DNA of 64,000 nt from Acidobacteriota bacterium (GTDB taxonomy: Bacteria; Acidobacteriota; Polarisedimenticolia; J045), in contig JAUZRX010000044.1 of assembly GCA_030949985.1 (NCBI GenBank), positions 62,001 to 126,000 of the forward strand. Direction: 5' to 3'. The notes beneath the pieces were generated by a model that saw nothing but the letters and a program-made list of their open reading frames with translations, did no database searches and was not told where the DNA came from. The translations under genes and the position numbers were made by a program. This document shows positions 21,091 to 30,523 of this stretch, in pieces (within the stretch, counting starts at the first letter, position 1; each line of letters begins with the position of its first letter).

Positions 21091-22832
21091 ACCCGGCCCC
21101 CCGCGGTCACCGGCGCCAGTGGCTGCTCCTGGGCGTTTTCATGCTCGGGGGCGTTCTGATCTCCGCACGCCTGGTGCAGCTCCAGGTCCTCCTCCAGCCC
21201 TACCTGGAGGCTCGCGCCGAACGCAACGCCACCGGCAAGGTGACGATTCCCGGCCCCCGTGGACGTATTCTCGACCGCCGGGGCCAGGTGCTGGCGATCT
21301 CGGTGCCGACCCACGTGCTGCTCGCCCGGCCGTCTCACCTCTCCCGCAAGGGCATGAGACTGCTCGAGAGGGCCGCCGGCACGCCCGACCGGCTCACCCG
21401 GAGAGCCCATCGGGACAACTGGATCCCCGTCACCCGCACCTGCGACCAGCGTTGCAAGGCGGCGGTGCTCGATGGTGTGGACAAGGGCATCGTCGACCGC
21501 AGGGCGGTCCACCTCGAGCCCAGTTTCCAGCGCCGCTACCCCTACGGCAGCCTGGCGGCCCACGTGCTGGGATTCGTCAACCGGGACGGCGTTCCTGAAG
21601 GCGCCGAGCGGGAATTCGACGACCTGCTGCGCGGGAACAAGAGGGAGCTGCTGCTCGAGCGGGACGCCCGGCTTCAGGTCCTCGGATCCCGCAGCCAGGG
21701 ACAACAGCAGGTTCCGCCCTCCTCGGTGATGCTGACCCTCGACCTGCGTATTCAGCAGCGCCTGGAAGAGGAACTCCGCCGCGGTGTCGAGCGCCATGCG
21801 GCACGGCGAGCCATGGGCGTCGTCCTCGACCCTCGCAACGGCGAGGTCCTGGCCATGGCGAGCTATCCCACCTACGATCCCAATCGTTTCAGCCGGGGCG
21901 TCGAGTACCATCGCAACCTGGTCATCGGCCACGCCTTCGAACCCGGCTCGGTGATCAAACCTCTGACCGCGGCCGCGCTGGTCGAGAACGGGGCCGTCTC
22001 CCCCGAGCAAGCCGTCTACTGCGAGCGAGGACGCTGGTACTGGAAGAACGAAGGTCGCGGCCGCCCGATTCGTGATCACCACCCCCACGAGTGGCTGACT
22101 CTGCCCCAGGTCCTGGAGGTCTCGAGCAACATCGGCATCGCCAAGCTCTCCCTCAGGCTCAGCGAGTCGCAACTGCATCGGGCGCTCCAGCGCTTCGGCC
22201 TCGGACGGCGCACGGGCATCGACCTGCCGGCCGAAGCCCGCGGAACGCTGCGCTCTCCCGATCGCTGGCGAGGGCGGGATCGACTGGCCGTGGCCTTCGG
22301 GCACAACGTCTCGGCCACCGTGCTCCAGCTCGCCACGGCTTACGGCGCCCTCGCGCACGGCGGCCGGCTTCCCGTACCGACGATCGCACGGGCCTGGGCC
22401 GATCCCCAGGGACGGTGGCACGCTCTCGAGCACCGCAGCGGCAGCGTCCAGGCGGTCTCCGGGAACACGGCGCGGCGGATCAGCGCCTGGCTCGAGGCCG
22501 TGGTCGTCGGCGAGCATGGCACGGCCCACCGGGCCGCCGTTCCCGGATACCGGGTGGCGGGCAAGACGGGGACCGCCGAGAAAATCGTCAAGGGCGTCTA
22601 CGACCGGCGCCGCAACATCTCCACCTTCGCGGGCTTCGCGCCCGTCACCGATCCCGCCGTCGTGGTGGTGATCACCATCGACGAACCCAGTCGCGCAGGC
22701 CGGGACGCCGGCACGGTTGCCGCACCCGTTTTTTCCGCCGTGATGGCGGAGACCCTCCGCCTGCTCAGGATTCCCCCCACCGATCCCGCCACGCCCACGA
22801 TGGTGGCGGCCAGATACAGGAAGCGCCCATGA
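21087..22832 (+). CDS. ftsI: Septal peptidoglycan transpeptidase FtsI (PBP3)
   Basis: 581 residues, class B penicillin-binding protein. One membrane anchor ('WLLLGVFMLGGVLISARLV', 12-30), a dimerisation/pedestal domain with 'GPRGRILDRRGQVLA', then the transpeptidase domain with SxxK Ser288-Lys291 ('FEPGSVIKPLT'), SSN at 346-348 and KTG at 493-495 ('VAGKTGTAEK'). No PASTA repeats are present. It cross-links septal wall together with FtsW. It overlaps ftsL and murE by ATGA, so it is strongly coupled. Confidence 0.96.
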   Translation: MNPAPRGHRRQWLLLGVFMLGGVLISARLVQLQVLLQPYLEARAERNATGKVTIPGPRGRILDRRGQVLAISVPTHVLLARPSHLSRKGMRLLERAAGTPDRLTRRAHRDNWIPVTRTCDQRCKAAVLDGVDKGIVDRRAVHLEPSFQRRYPYGSLAAHVLGFVNRDGVPEGAEREFDDLLRGNKRELLLERDARLQVLGSRSQGQQQVPPSSVMLTLDLRIQQRLEEELRRGVERHAARRAMGVVLDPRNGEVLAMASYPTYDPNRFSRGVEYHRNLVIGHAFEPGSVIKPLTAAALVENGAVSPEQAVYCERGRWYWKNEGRGRPIRDHHPHEWLTLPQVLEVSSNIGIAKLSLRLSESQLHRALQRFGLGRRTGIDLPAEARGTLRSPDRWRGRDRLAVAFGHNVSATVLQLATAYGALAHGGRLPVPTIARAWADPQGRWHALEHRSGSVQAVSGNTARRISAWLEAVVVGEHGTAHRAAVPGYRVAGKTGTAEKIVKGVYDRRRNISTFAGFAPVTDPAVVVVITIDEPSRAGRDAGTVAAPVFSAVMAETLRLLRIPPTDPATPTMVAARYRKRP

Positions 22833-24304
22833 TGCTTCTCGGCGACCTGCTCCACGACCTTCCCGGAACTCGACTGCGAGGGCCCCGGCGCTGCTCGATC
22901 CAGCGGATCGTCCTCGATTCCCGCATGGTTCAGCCCGGCGACCTTTTCGCCGCCCTCGAGGGTGAGCGCAGCAACGGCAAACTCTTCGTGGACGAGGCGG
23001 TGCATCGCGGCGCAGTGGCCGTGCTCTCGGCCCCCCCCAAGCCCCCGGGGTGCAACTCGTCGGTGGCATGGATCGAGTGCGAGCATCCCCGCCGCACGCT
23101 GGCCCTGATGGTGCGCAGGCTGCATGGCGCACCCGATGAGAGGCTCTCGGTGATCGGCATCACCGGCACCGACGGCAAGACCACCACCGCCCATCTGCTT
23201 TCTTCCGCCCTCTTCGCCAACGGCATCCCGACCGCCATCTCCGGCACACTGGGCCAGTCTTTCGGACGCATCGGCGAGGGCGCCGTCCTGACCACACCGG
23301 AAGCACCGGAACTCTACGCCTTCCTCTCGGAGGTCGAGCGGGAAGGCGCCCAGGTGGCGGCCATGGAAGTCTCGAGCGCGGGCCTGGTGGCCGACAGGAC
23401 CTACGGGATGCGCTTCGCGGGAGCGGTGCTCACCGGCATCGGCCAGGACCACCTGGACCTTCACGGCAGCCAGGAAGCCTACCTGGCGGTCAAGCGACGG
23501 CTGTTTCAGCAACTCGGCAAGGGGGCCTTCGCCGTACTCCCGCGGGACTGCGCCGAATACGAAAGCTTCGCCCAGGCCGCCGCCTGCCCCAAGGTGAGCT
23601 TCGGCCTGGACGCAAACGCCGATTGGCGCGTGGTCGACCACAAGAGCCACATCGGCGGGGCGACCTTTCGCCTGACGGGCCCCGACTTCGACGAAGAGGT
23701 CCATTTCGACCGCCCCGCCGATTGGGACGCGCTGAACCTGGCCGCCGCGGTGGCGGCGGCGGTGCAACTCGGTGCCGACCCCTCCATGGCGGTCCGCGGC
23801 GCGGCGGCCTGTCCACCGATTCCCGGTCGCTGGGAGGTGATCGACGAGGGTCAGCCGTTCGCGGCCATCGTCGACTACGCTCACACGCCCCAGGCTCTCG
23901 AGCGGGCCCTCGGGCAACTGCGCGCCATGAAGCCCTCCCGAGTGATCCTGGTCTTTGGCTGCGGCGGTGACCGGGACCGGGAGAAGCGGCCCCTGATGGG
24001 GCGCATCGCGGCCGAACTGGCGGACATGGTGATCCTCACCGATGACAATCCGCGCCAGGAGAACCCGGAGCAGATTGCCCGGGAGACGGCCGCCGGCCTC
24101 AAGGACGGCCCCGCCGAATGGCGGCGCATCGCCTCCCGCGAAGAGGCGATCGCCCATGCGGTCGCCCTGGCACGGCCCGGCGAAGCCCTGCTGGTGGCCG
24201 GCAAGGGACACGAAACCTGGCAGGAGATCGGCCATCGCCGGGAGCCCTTCGACGACCGTGAGGTGCTCGCCGAAGCCCTGCGCACCGTGGGAGCCCGTTC
24301 GTGA
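22829..24304 (+). CDS. murE: UDP-MurNAc-L-Ala-D-Glu:meso-DAP ligase MurE
   Basis: 491 residues. It adds the third amino acid of the peptide stem in the cytoplasm. Mur ligase motifs: 'GITGTDGKTTTAHLL' (P-loop), 'EVSSAGL', 'TGIGQDHLDLHGS', 'VDYAHTPQALE' and 'DDNPRQENP'. The DNPR form is the signature for meso-diaminopimelate, rather than lysine, as substrate. Two adjacent ATGs occur; 22829 overlaps the ftsI stop and is preferred. The stop overlaps the GTG of murF. Confidence 0.96.
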   Translation: MMLLGDLLHDLPGTRLRGPRRCSIQRIVLDSRMVQPGDLFAALEGERSNGKLFVDEAVHRGAVAVLSAPPKPPGCNSSVAWIECEHPRRTLALMVRRLHGAPDERLSVIGITGTDGKTTTAHLLSSALFANGIPTAISGTLGQSFGRIGEGAVLTTPEAPELYAFLSEVEREGAQVAAMEVSSAGLVADRTYGMRFAGAVLTGIGQDHLDLHGSQEAYLAVKRRLFQQLGKGAFAVLPRDCAEYESFAQAAACPKVSFGLDANADWRVVDHKSHIGGATFRLTGPDFDEEVHFDRPADWDALNLAAAVAAAVQLGADPSMAVRGAAACPPIPGRWEVIDEGQPFAAIVDYAHTPQALERALGQLRAMKPSRVILVFGCGGDRDREKRPLMGRIAAELADMVILTDDNPRQENPEQIARETAAGLKDGPAEWRRIASREEAIAHAVALARPGEALLVAGKGHETWQEIGHRREPFDDREVLAEALRTVGARS

Positions 24305-25680
24305 TCTCGCGCACCGCGGCGGAAATCGCCGCGGCCACGGGTGGCCGCGTGCTGACCGGGCCCGAAGGGCGCCGGGCGACCGCGGTGTGCATCGATTCCC
24401 GCACGGTCCGACCGGGTGACCTCTTCTTCGCCATCGAAGGCCCGCGGCATGACGGGCATCGTTTTCTCGCGGAGGCCGCCGCGGCCGGCGCCACGGTCGC
24501 CGTGGTCAGCCGAGCGGTGGAAACGCCACCGTCGATGACGCTGGTGCAGTGCGCGGACACCACCGAGGCCCTCGGCCGATTGGCCGCCGACGAGCGGCGG
24601 CGGCGCGAGCTGAAAGTCGTCGCCATCACCGGATCCGCCGGCAAGACCACCACCCGGCGCCTTGCGGCCGCGGCGCTGGCCGCCACCACGCCCACCGGCT
24701 CGTCTCCGGGCAATCTGAACAATCAGTGGGGCCTGCCCCTTTCCCTGCTGGGGCTCGACGCGAAAGTCCGTGTCGCCGTGCTGGAAATCGGCATCAACCA
24801 CCCCGGAGACATGCCGCCCCTGGCCCACATCGCCGCCCCCGACGTGGCCGTGATCACCAACGTGCTCCCGGCCCACATCGGGCACTTCGGCTCGCTCGCG
24901 GCCATCGCCCGGGAAAAGCTGGAATTGCTCTCTGCCCTGGGCGACGGGGGCGTGGCGGTACTGCCCGCCGAACAGCCCCTGCTCCTCGAGCCCGCCCGCA
25001 ACCGCGGACACCGGGTCCTGGGTTTCGGGCTGAGTGCCGAAGCCGAACTGCGTGCGGAAAAGGTGCGCACGCGTCCACTCAGGGGTGTCGCTTTCGTGGT
25101 CGACGGCGTGAACGTCGAACTGGCGCTCTGGGGCCGTCACGCCGTGCACAACGCCCTGGCGGCCCTCGCCGCGGCGCGGGCCCTGGGCGCGCCCCTCGAT
25201 GTCGCCGCCGCCGCCCTCGGGACGGTCGAAGCGGGAGCCGGTCGCGGCCGCGTGCTCGAACTCCCCGGCGGCACCCGCATCGTCGACGAGAGTTACAACG
25301 CCAACCCGGCTTCCACCGTGGCGATGCTCGAAGAGGCCGCCCAGGCCCCCAGGCAGGGCCGGCTGGTGGCGGTGCTCGGAGACATGCTGGAACTGGGCGA
25401 GCTGAGTGAAGAGGCCCACCGCACGGTCGGCCGGGCCGCGCGGGACGTGGGCGTGGACCTCCTCGTCACCGTCGGCGAGATGGCCGAGACGATGGCCGAC
25501 GCCGCCCGGCCCCCGGGCCCGGCCCGCATCGAACAGTGCGCCGACGCCGCCGAAGCGGCGGCTCGCCTGAGCGCGGCCCTCGAGGACGGCGACCTGGTGC
25601 TGATCAAGGGTTCGCGGGGCGTGGGGCTCGAGAGGGTCGTCGAGGCTCTCCAGGCCCTTCCGGGGAGGACTCGATCGTGA
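24301..25680 (+). CDS. murF: UDP-MurNAc-tripeptide:D-Ala-D-Ala ligase MurF
   Basis: 459 residues. It completes the cytoplasmic pentapeptide precursor. Motifs: 'ITGSAGKTTTRRLAAAAL', 'SSPGNLNNQWGLPLSLL', 'EIGINHPGDM', and 'DESYNANPASTVAML', all MurF hallmarks. GTG 24301 overlaps the murE TGA (GTGA). Its own TGA overlaps the GTG start of murD directly, so there is no space for mraY, which normally sits here. Confidence 0.96.
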   Translation: MISRTAAEIAAATGGRVLTGPEGRRATAVCIDSRTVRPGDLFFAIEGPRHDGHRFLAEAAAAGATVAVVSRAVETPPSMTLVQCADTTEALGRLAADERRRRELKVVAITGSAGKTTTRRLAAAALAATTPTGSSPGNLNNQWGLPLSLLGLDAKVRVAVLEIGINHPGDMPPLAHIAAPDVAVITNVLPAHIGHFGSLAAIAREKLELLSALGDGGVAVLPAEQPLLLEPARNRGHRVLGFGLSAEAELRAEKVRTRPLRGVAFVVDGVNVELALWGRHAVHNALAALAAARALGAPLDVAAAALGTVEAGAGRGRVLELPGGTRIVDESYNANPASTVAMLEEAAQAPRQGRLVAVLGDMLELGELSEEAHRTVGRAARDVGVDLLVTVGEMAETMADAARPPGPARIEQCADAAEAAARLSAALEDGDLVLIKGSRGVGLERVVEALQALPGRTRS

Positions 25681-27062
25681 GCGCCCTGGGCGTGGAGAAC
25701 ATGGAACGGAGGCGCTGGCTGGTCCTGGGCCTCGGCCGGACGGGCATGGCGGTCTGCCGGCACCTGCTGGACGCCGGCCACCGGGTCTGGGCCTCCGACA
25801 TCAAGCCGCGGCGGGAATGGGCCGGAGCGCTGCAAGCTCTCGAAGCCCGGGGGCTCGAGTGGCTGGAGTGGCCGCAGGTCGTCTCGCGGCTCGAAGACTT
25901 CGACCAGGTGATCCCCTCCCCCGGGATTCCCCTCGACCGTCCGCCCCTGGCCCAGGCCCTCGAGGCCGGCATCACCGTCACTTCGGAAATCGACCTGGCG
26001 CCGGCCACCATCGCCCGACGCTCGGTGGCCATTACGGGCAGCAACGGCAAGTCGACGGTGACCGCCCTGGCCGCGGCCATGCTCGGCCAGGGTCGCGGCC
26101 GGAACGCGGTGGCCTGCGGAAACTTCGGCACGCCCCTGGTGGAGGCCACGGCGGCGGATGCTCCCGGGCGTCACTACGCCGTCGAGTTGTCGAGCTTCCA
26201 GCTCGAGACCACGACCGCCGCCCGCTTCGGCGCGGTGGTGCTGCTGAACATCCAACCGGACCATCTGGACCGGCACGGCAGCTTCGAGGCCTACGCCGCG
26301 GCCAAGTGGCGCATCGCCTCCCTCCGGCTCGCCGGTGCCCCCCTGGTGGCCTGCGTCGATGATCCCGCGGTGGCCGCGGGACTGGCGGGCGTGGCGCCTC
26401 CCGTGCTCGCGATCCGCTCGGGCGCCCCCGAGGGCCCGGGAGGCGGCGTCGAAAGCGGTCGACTGGTACTCGACCTGGGTGACGGCCGCGAGGAACTGGG
26501 GCCGGTCGCAACCCTGCCCCTGCCGGGCCCCCACAACGTGCTCAACATCCTGGCCGCGGCGACGGCCTGCCGCGCGATGGGGGTTCCGCTGGCCGCGATC
26601 CGGCAAGCCCTCGACGGCTTCTCCGCCCTGCCTCACCGCCTCGAGCCGGTGGCCGTGCGCGATGATGTGCTCTTCGTCGACGACTCCAAGGCGACCAACG
26701 TGGCCGCGGCGCTGGAGGCGGCCCGCGCCTTCCCGGACCGCCGCGTGCTGATCCTGCTCGGCGGCCGCGACAAGGCCGGCGATTTCCGCCCCCTGGCCGA
26801 GGTACTGTCCGAAACCGGTGCCATCGCGCTGACCTTCGGCGAGGCGGGAGAAACCATCGCCCGGACGCTCGGGCAGGGCGGCTGCCGGGTCGAGCGCTGC
26901 GACACCCTCGAAGACGCCACGCGCCGCGCGGCGGCGGCGGCCCGCCCCGGCGACGTGGTTCTGCTCTCTCCCGCCTGCGCTTCCTTCGACGCCTTCAACG
27001 GCTTTGCCCACCGCGGGGAGGTCTTCGCCGACCTGGCGCGACGACTGGGAGGTGGGGCGTGA
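25677..27062 (+). CDS. murD: UDP-MurNAc-L-Ala:D-Glu ligase MurD
   Basis: 461 residues. It adds D-glutamate to UDP-MurNAc-L-alanine. Motifs: N-terminal Rossmann 'VLGLGRTGMAVCRHL', 'SPGIPLDRP', 'ITGSNGKSTVTAL', 'ELSSFQLET', 'NIQPDHLDRHGSF', 'PHRLE' and 'VDDSKATNVAA'. GTG 25677 is preferred as it overlaps the murF stop (GTGA); the ATG 24 bases later is an alternative. Its stop overlaps the ftsW GTG start. In most clusters mraY precedes this gene; here it does not. Confidence 0.95.
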   Translation: MSALGVENMERRRWLVLGLGRTGMAVCRHLLDAGHRVWASDIKPRREWAGALQALEARGLEWLEWPQVVSRLEDFDQVIPSPGIPLDRPPLAQALEAGITVTSEIDLAPATIARRSVAITGSNGKSTVTALAAAMLGQGRGRNAVACGNFGTPLVEATAADAPGRHYAVELSSFQLETTTAARFGAVVLLNIQPDHLDRHGSFEAYAAAKWRIASLRLAGAPLVACVDDPAVAAGLAGVAPPVLAIRSGAPEGPGGGVESGRLVLDLGDGREELGPVATLPLPGPHNVLNILAAATACRAMGVPLAAIRQALDGFSALPHRLEPVAVRDDVLFVDDSKATNVAAALEAARAFPDRRVLILLGGRDKAGDFRPLAEVLSETGAIALTFGEAGETIARTLGQGGCRVERCDTLEDATRRAAAAARPGDVVLLSPACASFDAFNGFAHRGEVFADLARRLGGGA

Positions 27063-28183
27063 AGATACTGGGCAGCGGCGAGGTGCGACGCCGTCCCGAT
27101 CTGTCGGCGGCCATCGTGGCCATCCTGATGGCCGTGGGAGGTGTGGCGATCTCCTCCTCCGCCCGGGTCTTCGAAGACGCCGTGTCGGGCCATGCCGCCT
27201 CCTCCCTGCTGCGCTCATTGCTCTACCTGGTGGTCGGCCTCGGCACGCTCTTCATCGTGGCGCTGCCCGACTACCGCAAGGTGCAACAGCCGGCCTTGCT
27301 CTGGCTGCTGCTGGCGGGGACGGCCGTGACCCTGCTGCTTCCCCTCTTCGGCCCGGAGATCAACAACACGCACCGCTGGCTGCGCCTGGGTCCCCTGAGC
27401 CTGCAACCCTCCGAATTCGCCAAGCCGGTACTGATCGTACTCCTGGCCGCCTCGCTGGCCCGCACCGGTGAGCGCGTGCGCCGGTGGGAAGGACTGGTGC
27501 GGCCGCTGCTGATCACCGGCGTGATCGGCGGGCTGGTCTTGGCGGGAGGCGACCTGGGTACCCCCACCCTGATGTTCGCCACCGCGCTGGCGATGATCTT
27601 CGCCGCCGGGGGCCGGCTGATGCATTTCATCGTCCTTTCTTCGGCGGGCACGGCCGTCTTCACCCTGGCCGTCAACGCCGCGGCCTATCGCCGGGCCCGC
27701 CTGGCGGCCTACGTCGACGGCCTGCTGGTCAGCCCCGAGAACCTCGGCCACCTGTCGGGACAACTGCGGCAGTCGATCATCGCCGTCGGCTCCGGCGGCA
27801 TCTTCGGCAAGGGCTTCGGCGCATCGACCCAGAAGGCCTTCTTCCTGCCCGAGCCCGACAACGATTTCATCTACGCCATCATCGGCGAGGAACTCGGCCT
27901 GGTCGGTGCGATGGCCGTACTGGTGGCCTTCCTGGTGATCGCCTGGAGGGGAACCCAGACCTCGGCCCACGCCTCCGACGAACTGGGACGCCTGATCGCC
28001 ATCGGCGCGACGGTGCTGATCGTCGGCCAGGCCCTGTGCCACATCGGCATCGTGCTGGGCATGCTCCCCACCAAGGGCCTGCCCCTGCCTTTCCTCTCGA
28101 GCGGCGGATCCTCGCTGGTCTCCTCCTTCGCGTTGATCGGCCTGCTGCTGGGAGTCTCCCAGAGGAGGCGGGTCCATGCCTGA
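27059..28183 (+). CDS. ftsW: Septal peptidoglycan glycosyltransferase FtsW (SEDS)
   Basis: 374 residues with about ten membrane helices, SEDS family. It polymerises lipid II at the septum with FtsI. Family blocks are visible: 'NNTHRWLRLGPLSLQPSEFA' after the second helix pair, 'GGDLGTPTLMFATALAM', 'LPEPDNDFIYAIIGEELGL', and 'GLPLPFLSSGGSSLVSSFAL'. GTG 27059 overlaps the murD TGA. The 3' end overlaps murC by 8 bases, so murG, usually next, is absent. FtsW rather than RodA is inferred from location. Confidence 0.95.
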   Translation: MKILGSGEVRRRPDLSAAIVAILMAVGGVAISSSARVFEDAVSGHAASSLLRSLLYLVVGLGTLFIVALPDYRKVQQPALLWLLLAGTAVTLLLPLFGPEINNTHRWLRLGPLSLQPSEFAKPVLIVLLAASLARTGERVRRWEGLVRPLLITGVIGGLVLAGGDLGTPTLMFATALAMIFAAGGRLMHFIVLSSAGTAVFTLAVNAAAYRRARLAAYVDGLLVSPENLGHLSGQLRQSIIAVGSGGIFGKGFGASTQKAFFLPEPDNDFIYAIIGEELGLVGAMAVLVAFLVIAWRGTQTSAHASDELGRLIAIGATVLIVGQALCHIGIVLGMLPTKGLPLPFLSSGGSSLVSSFALIGLLLGVSQRRRVHA

Positions 28184-29609
28184 GCCTCGCCGCGACGCCG
28201 GCGCCCTCCGCGCTCCGATCACCGGACTCGGCCGGGTGCGCCGGGTCTATTTCATCGGCATCGGCGGTTCGGGGATGTGCGGCATCGCCCAGGTCTTGCT
28301 CCACATGGGCTATGCCGTCAGCGGCTCCGACCTGCATCGCGGCGCATCGGTGCGGACCCTCGAGGCCCTCGGGGCCAGGGTCTTCGAAGGCCACGCGCGG
28401 GGGCGGGTCGCCGACTGCGACGTGGTGGTGGTCTCCTCCGCCATACCGGCCGACAACCCCGAGTGGGTGGAAGCCCGCGAGTTGCGCATCCCCGTCATCC
28501 CCCGGGCCGAAATGCTCGGTGAGCTGATGCGCATGAAATACGCGGTGGCGGTGGCCGGCTCCCACGGCAAGACCTCGACCACCTCGATGGTGGCCACGAC
28601 CCTGACCCGCAGTGACTGCGACCCCACCGTCGTGATCGGCGGTCGCCTGGAGATTCTCGGCAGTCACGCTCGATGGGGGGGCGGCCAGGTGCTGGTGGCC
28701 GAGGCGGACGAGAGCGATGGCTCGTTCCTGCGACTCTATCCCACGGTGGCCGTGGTGACGGGAATCGACCGAGAGCATCTGGACCACTACGGAGACTTCG
28801 AAGCGGTCAAGAAGGCCTTCGTCGCGTTTCTACGCAAGGTCCCCTTCTACGGCAAGGTGATCGCCTGTCTCGATGACGAAGGCGTACAGGACATCCTGCC
28901 CCGCCTGGATCGACGCATCGTCACCTACGGCTTCACGCCCCAGGCGGACTACCGGGTGACCAGCCTGGAAATCGACGGGTTCGAAACGCGTTTCGAGTTC
29001 CGCCATGGCCAAGGAGCCGCACAACGGGTCCGACTGGCGACCCCCGGTCGTCACCAGGTCCTCAATGCCCTGGCCGCGCTGGCGGTGGCCGACGAGTTGG
29101 GCGTCCCCATCGAGCAGGCCGCCGAGGCCCTCGACGGCTTCCGCGGCGCCGACCGCAGGATGCAAAGGATCGGAGAAGCCGGCGGCGTGCTGGTGGTGGA
29201 CGACTACGGCCACCATCCCCGGGAGATCGAAGCCACCCTCGGCGCTCTGCGGGAAGCCGTGGGCGACAGGCGTATCGTCGTACTCTTCCAGCCCCACCGT
29301 TACTCCCGACTCGAGGCCCTCTTCGACGCATTCTGCAGGGCCTTCCACCAGGCGGAGGTGGTCCTGCTCACCGACCTCTACGCCGCGGGAGAATCGCCCC
29401 GCGAGGGCATCGACGCCCAGGCCCTGGCCGAGGGCCTGGCCCGCCACGGACACCGGGACGCCACCTGGGTCGGCCCCCTCGACGCGGCCATCGACGCGGC
29501 AGCCGCCCGACTCGAAGCTTCCGACGTCCTGCTGACTCTCGGTGCGGGTTCGGTTTCCCGTGCCGCGCCGGCCATCGTCGAGCGGCTGGCCAAGGAGTCG
29601 ACGCGATGA
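28176..29609 (+). CDS. murC: UDP-MurNAc:L-alanine ligase MurC
   Basis: 477 residues. It adds L-alanine to UDP-MurNAc, the first amino acid of the stem. Motifs: 'VYFIGIGGSGMCGIAQVLL', 'VSGSDLHRG', 'VAGSHGKTSTTSMVATTL', 'EADESDGSFLRL', 'NIDREHLDHY'-type ('GIDREHLDHYGDF') and 'VDDYGHHPREIEATL'. ATG 28176 lies 8 bases inside the ftsW end, and a basic 16-residue tail precedes the Rossmann fold. Its stop overlaps the murB ATG. Confidence 0.96.
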   Translation: MPEPRRDAGALRAPITGLGRVRRVYFIGIGGSGMCGIAQVLLHMGYAVSGSDLHRGASVRTLEALGARVFEGHARGRVADCDVVVVSSAIPADNPEWVEARELRIPVIPRAEMLGELMRMKYAVAVAGSHGKTSTTSMVATTLTRSDCDPTVVIGGRLEILGSHARWGGGQVLVAEADESDGSFLRLYPTVAVVTGIDREHLDHYGDFEAVKKAFVAFLRKVPFYGKVIACLDDEGVQDILPRLDRRIVTYGFTPQADYRVTSLEIDGFETRFEFRHGQGAAQRVRLATPGRHQVLNALAALAVADELGVPIEQAAEALDGFRGADRRMQRIGEAGGVLVVDDYGHHPREIEATLGALREAVGDRRIVVLFQPHRYSRLEALFDAFCRAFHQAEVVLLTDLYAAGESPREGIDAQALAEGLARHGHRDATWVGPLDAAIDAAAARLEASDVLLTLGAGSVSRAAPAIVERLAKESTR

Positions 29610-30523
29610 TGGCCGCCCTCGATTGTCGCCGGTTGGCGGCGGACCTGGGCATCCGCGTGGAGGCCGAGTACCCGCTGGCCCGACTGACCACCCTCAACGT
29701 CGGGGGGCCCGCCGAGTGGGTCTTCTTCCCCCAAACGGCCGAGCAGGCCGCGACCCTCTACGGCACGCTGCGTGGCAGCGGCACGGCACTCCGCTTCATC
29801 GGCGGCGGCAGCAATATCATCGCGCCCGACACCGGTGTGCGCGGCGCGGTGATCTGCACGGCGCAGATGACTCATCCGCCCCAGGACATCGGCGGCGATC
29901 GCTTCCGCTGTTCCGCCGGCCAGGCGATCCCGGGGCTCGCGCGCTGGGCGGCCAAGGCCGGGCGAAGCGGGGTGGAATTCGCCGAAGGTATCCCCGCCCA
30001 GCTCGGCGGCGCCCTGCGGATGAACGCCGGGGCCAACGAATCGTGCTTCGCGGAAATCACCGAGGCGGTATGGCTGGCCGACGGCGAGGGGGGCATGGAA
30101 GAGCACCCGGTGGTCACCGGCGACTTCGCCTACCGACAGAGCTTCATCGCGCGCCGGGGATGTTTCGTGGTCGGCGCCGTGTTGCGCCTGGCAGAGGACG
30201 ATCCGGCGGCGATCCGGGAGCGGATGCTCACCTTCCGCAGGCGCCGCCAGGCCAGTCAACCTCTCAGCGAGCGCTCTGCGGGCTGCGTATTCGCCAACTA
30301 TCCCGACCAGAGCGTGGGAGCCCTGATCGAGGAACTGGGCCTCAAGGGCCTGCGGATCGGTGCCGCCGAGGTTTCGCGGATTCATGGCAACTTCATCGTC
30401 AACCGGGGGGGCGCCCGGGCGGTGGAAGTGCTCGAAACGATCGACCGCCTGCGGGAGGCGCTGACCCGGAAGACAGGGCGGGAACCACGGCTGGAAGTCG
30501 AGATCTGGAGCGAGCAGGCATGA
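29606..30523 (+). CDS. murB: UDP-N-acetylenolpyruvoylglucosamine reductase MurB
   Basis: 305 residues, the shorter (type II) MurB form. The FAD-dependent enzyme reduces UDP-GlcNAc-enolpyruvate to UDP-MurNAc. Motifs: 'LTTLNVGGPAEWVFFPQT', 'IGGGSNIIAPD', 'EGIPAQLGGALRMNAGA', 'RSAGCVFANYP' (catalytic Ser) and 'SRIHGNFIVNRGGARA'. ATG 29606 overlaps the murC TGA, and its own TGA overlaps the ftsQ ATG. Being between murC and ftsQ is common in Gram-negatives, where ddl often follows; ddl is missing here. Confidence 0.95.
   Translation: MMAALDCRRLAADLGIRVEAEYPLARLTTLNVGGPAEWVFFPQTAEQAATLYGTLRGSGTALRFIGGGSNIIAPDTGVRGAVICTAQMTHPPQDIGGDRFRCSAGQAIPGLARWAAKAGRSGVEFAEGIPAQLGGALRMNAGANESCFAEITEAVWLADGEGGMEEHPVVTGDFAYRQSFIARRGCFVVGAVLRLAEDDPAAIRERMLTFRRRRQASQPLSERSAGCVFANYPDQSVGALIEELGLKGLRIGAAEVSRIHGNFIVNRGGARAVEVLETIDRLREALTRKTGREPRLEVEIWSEQA

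Noticed and set aside
20901-23132. Long minus-strand frame across ftsL, ftsI and murE
   Set aside because: The opposite strand has intact dcw genes; this frame is compositionally odd and lacks motifs.
25660-25700. Possible hidden or fused mraY between murF and murD
   Set aside because: murF and murD overlap by GTGA and neither carries extra membrane helices, so mraY is truly absent here.
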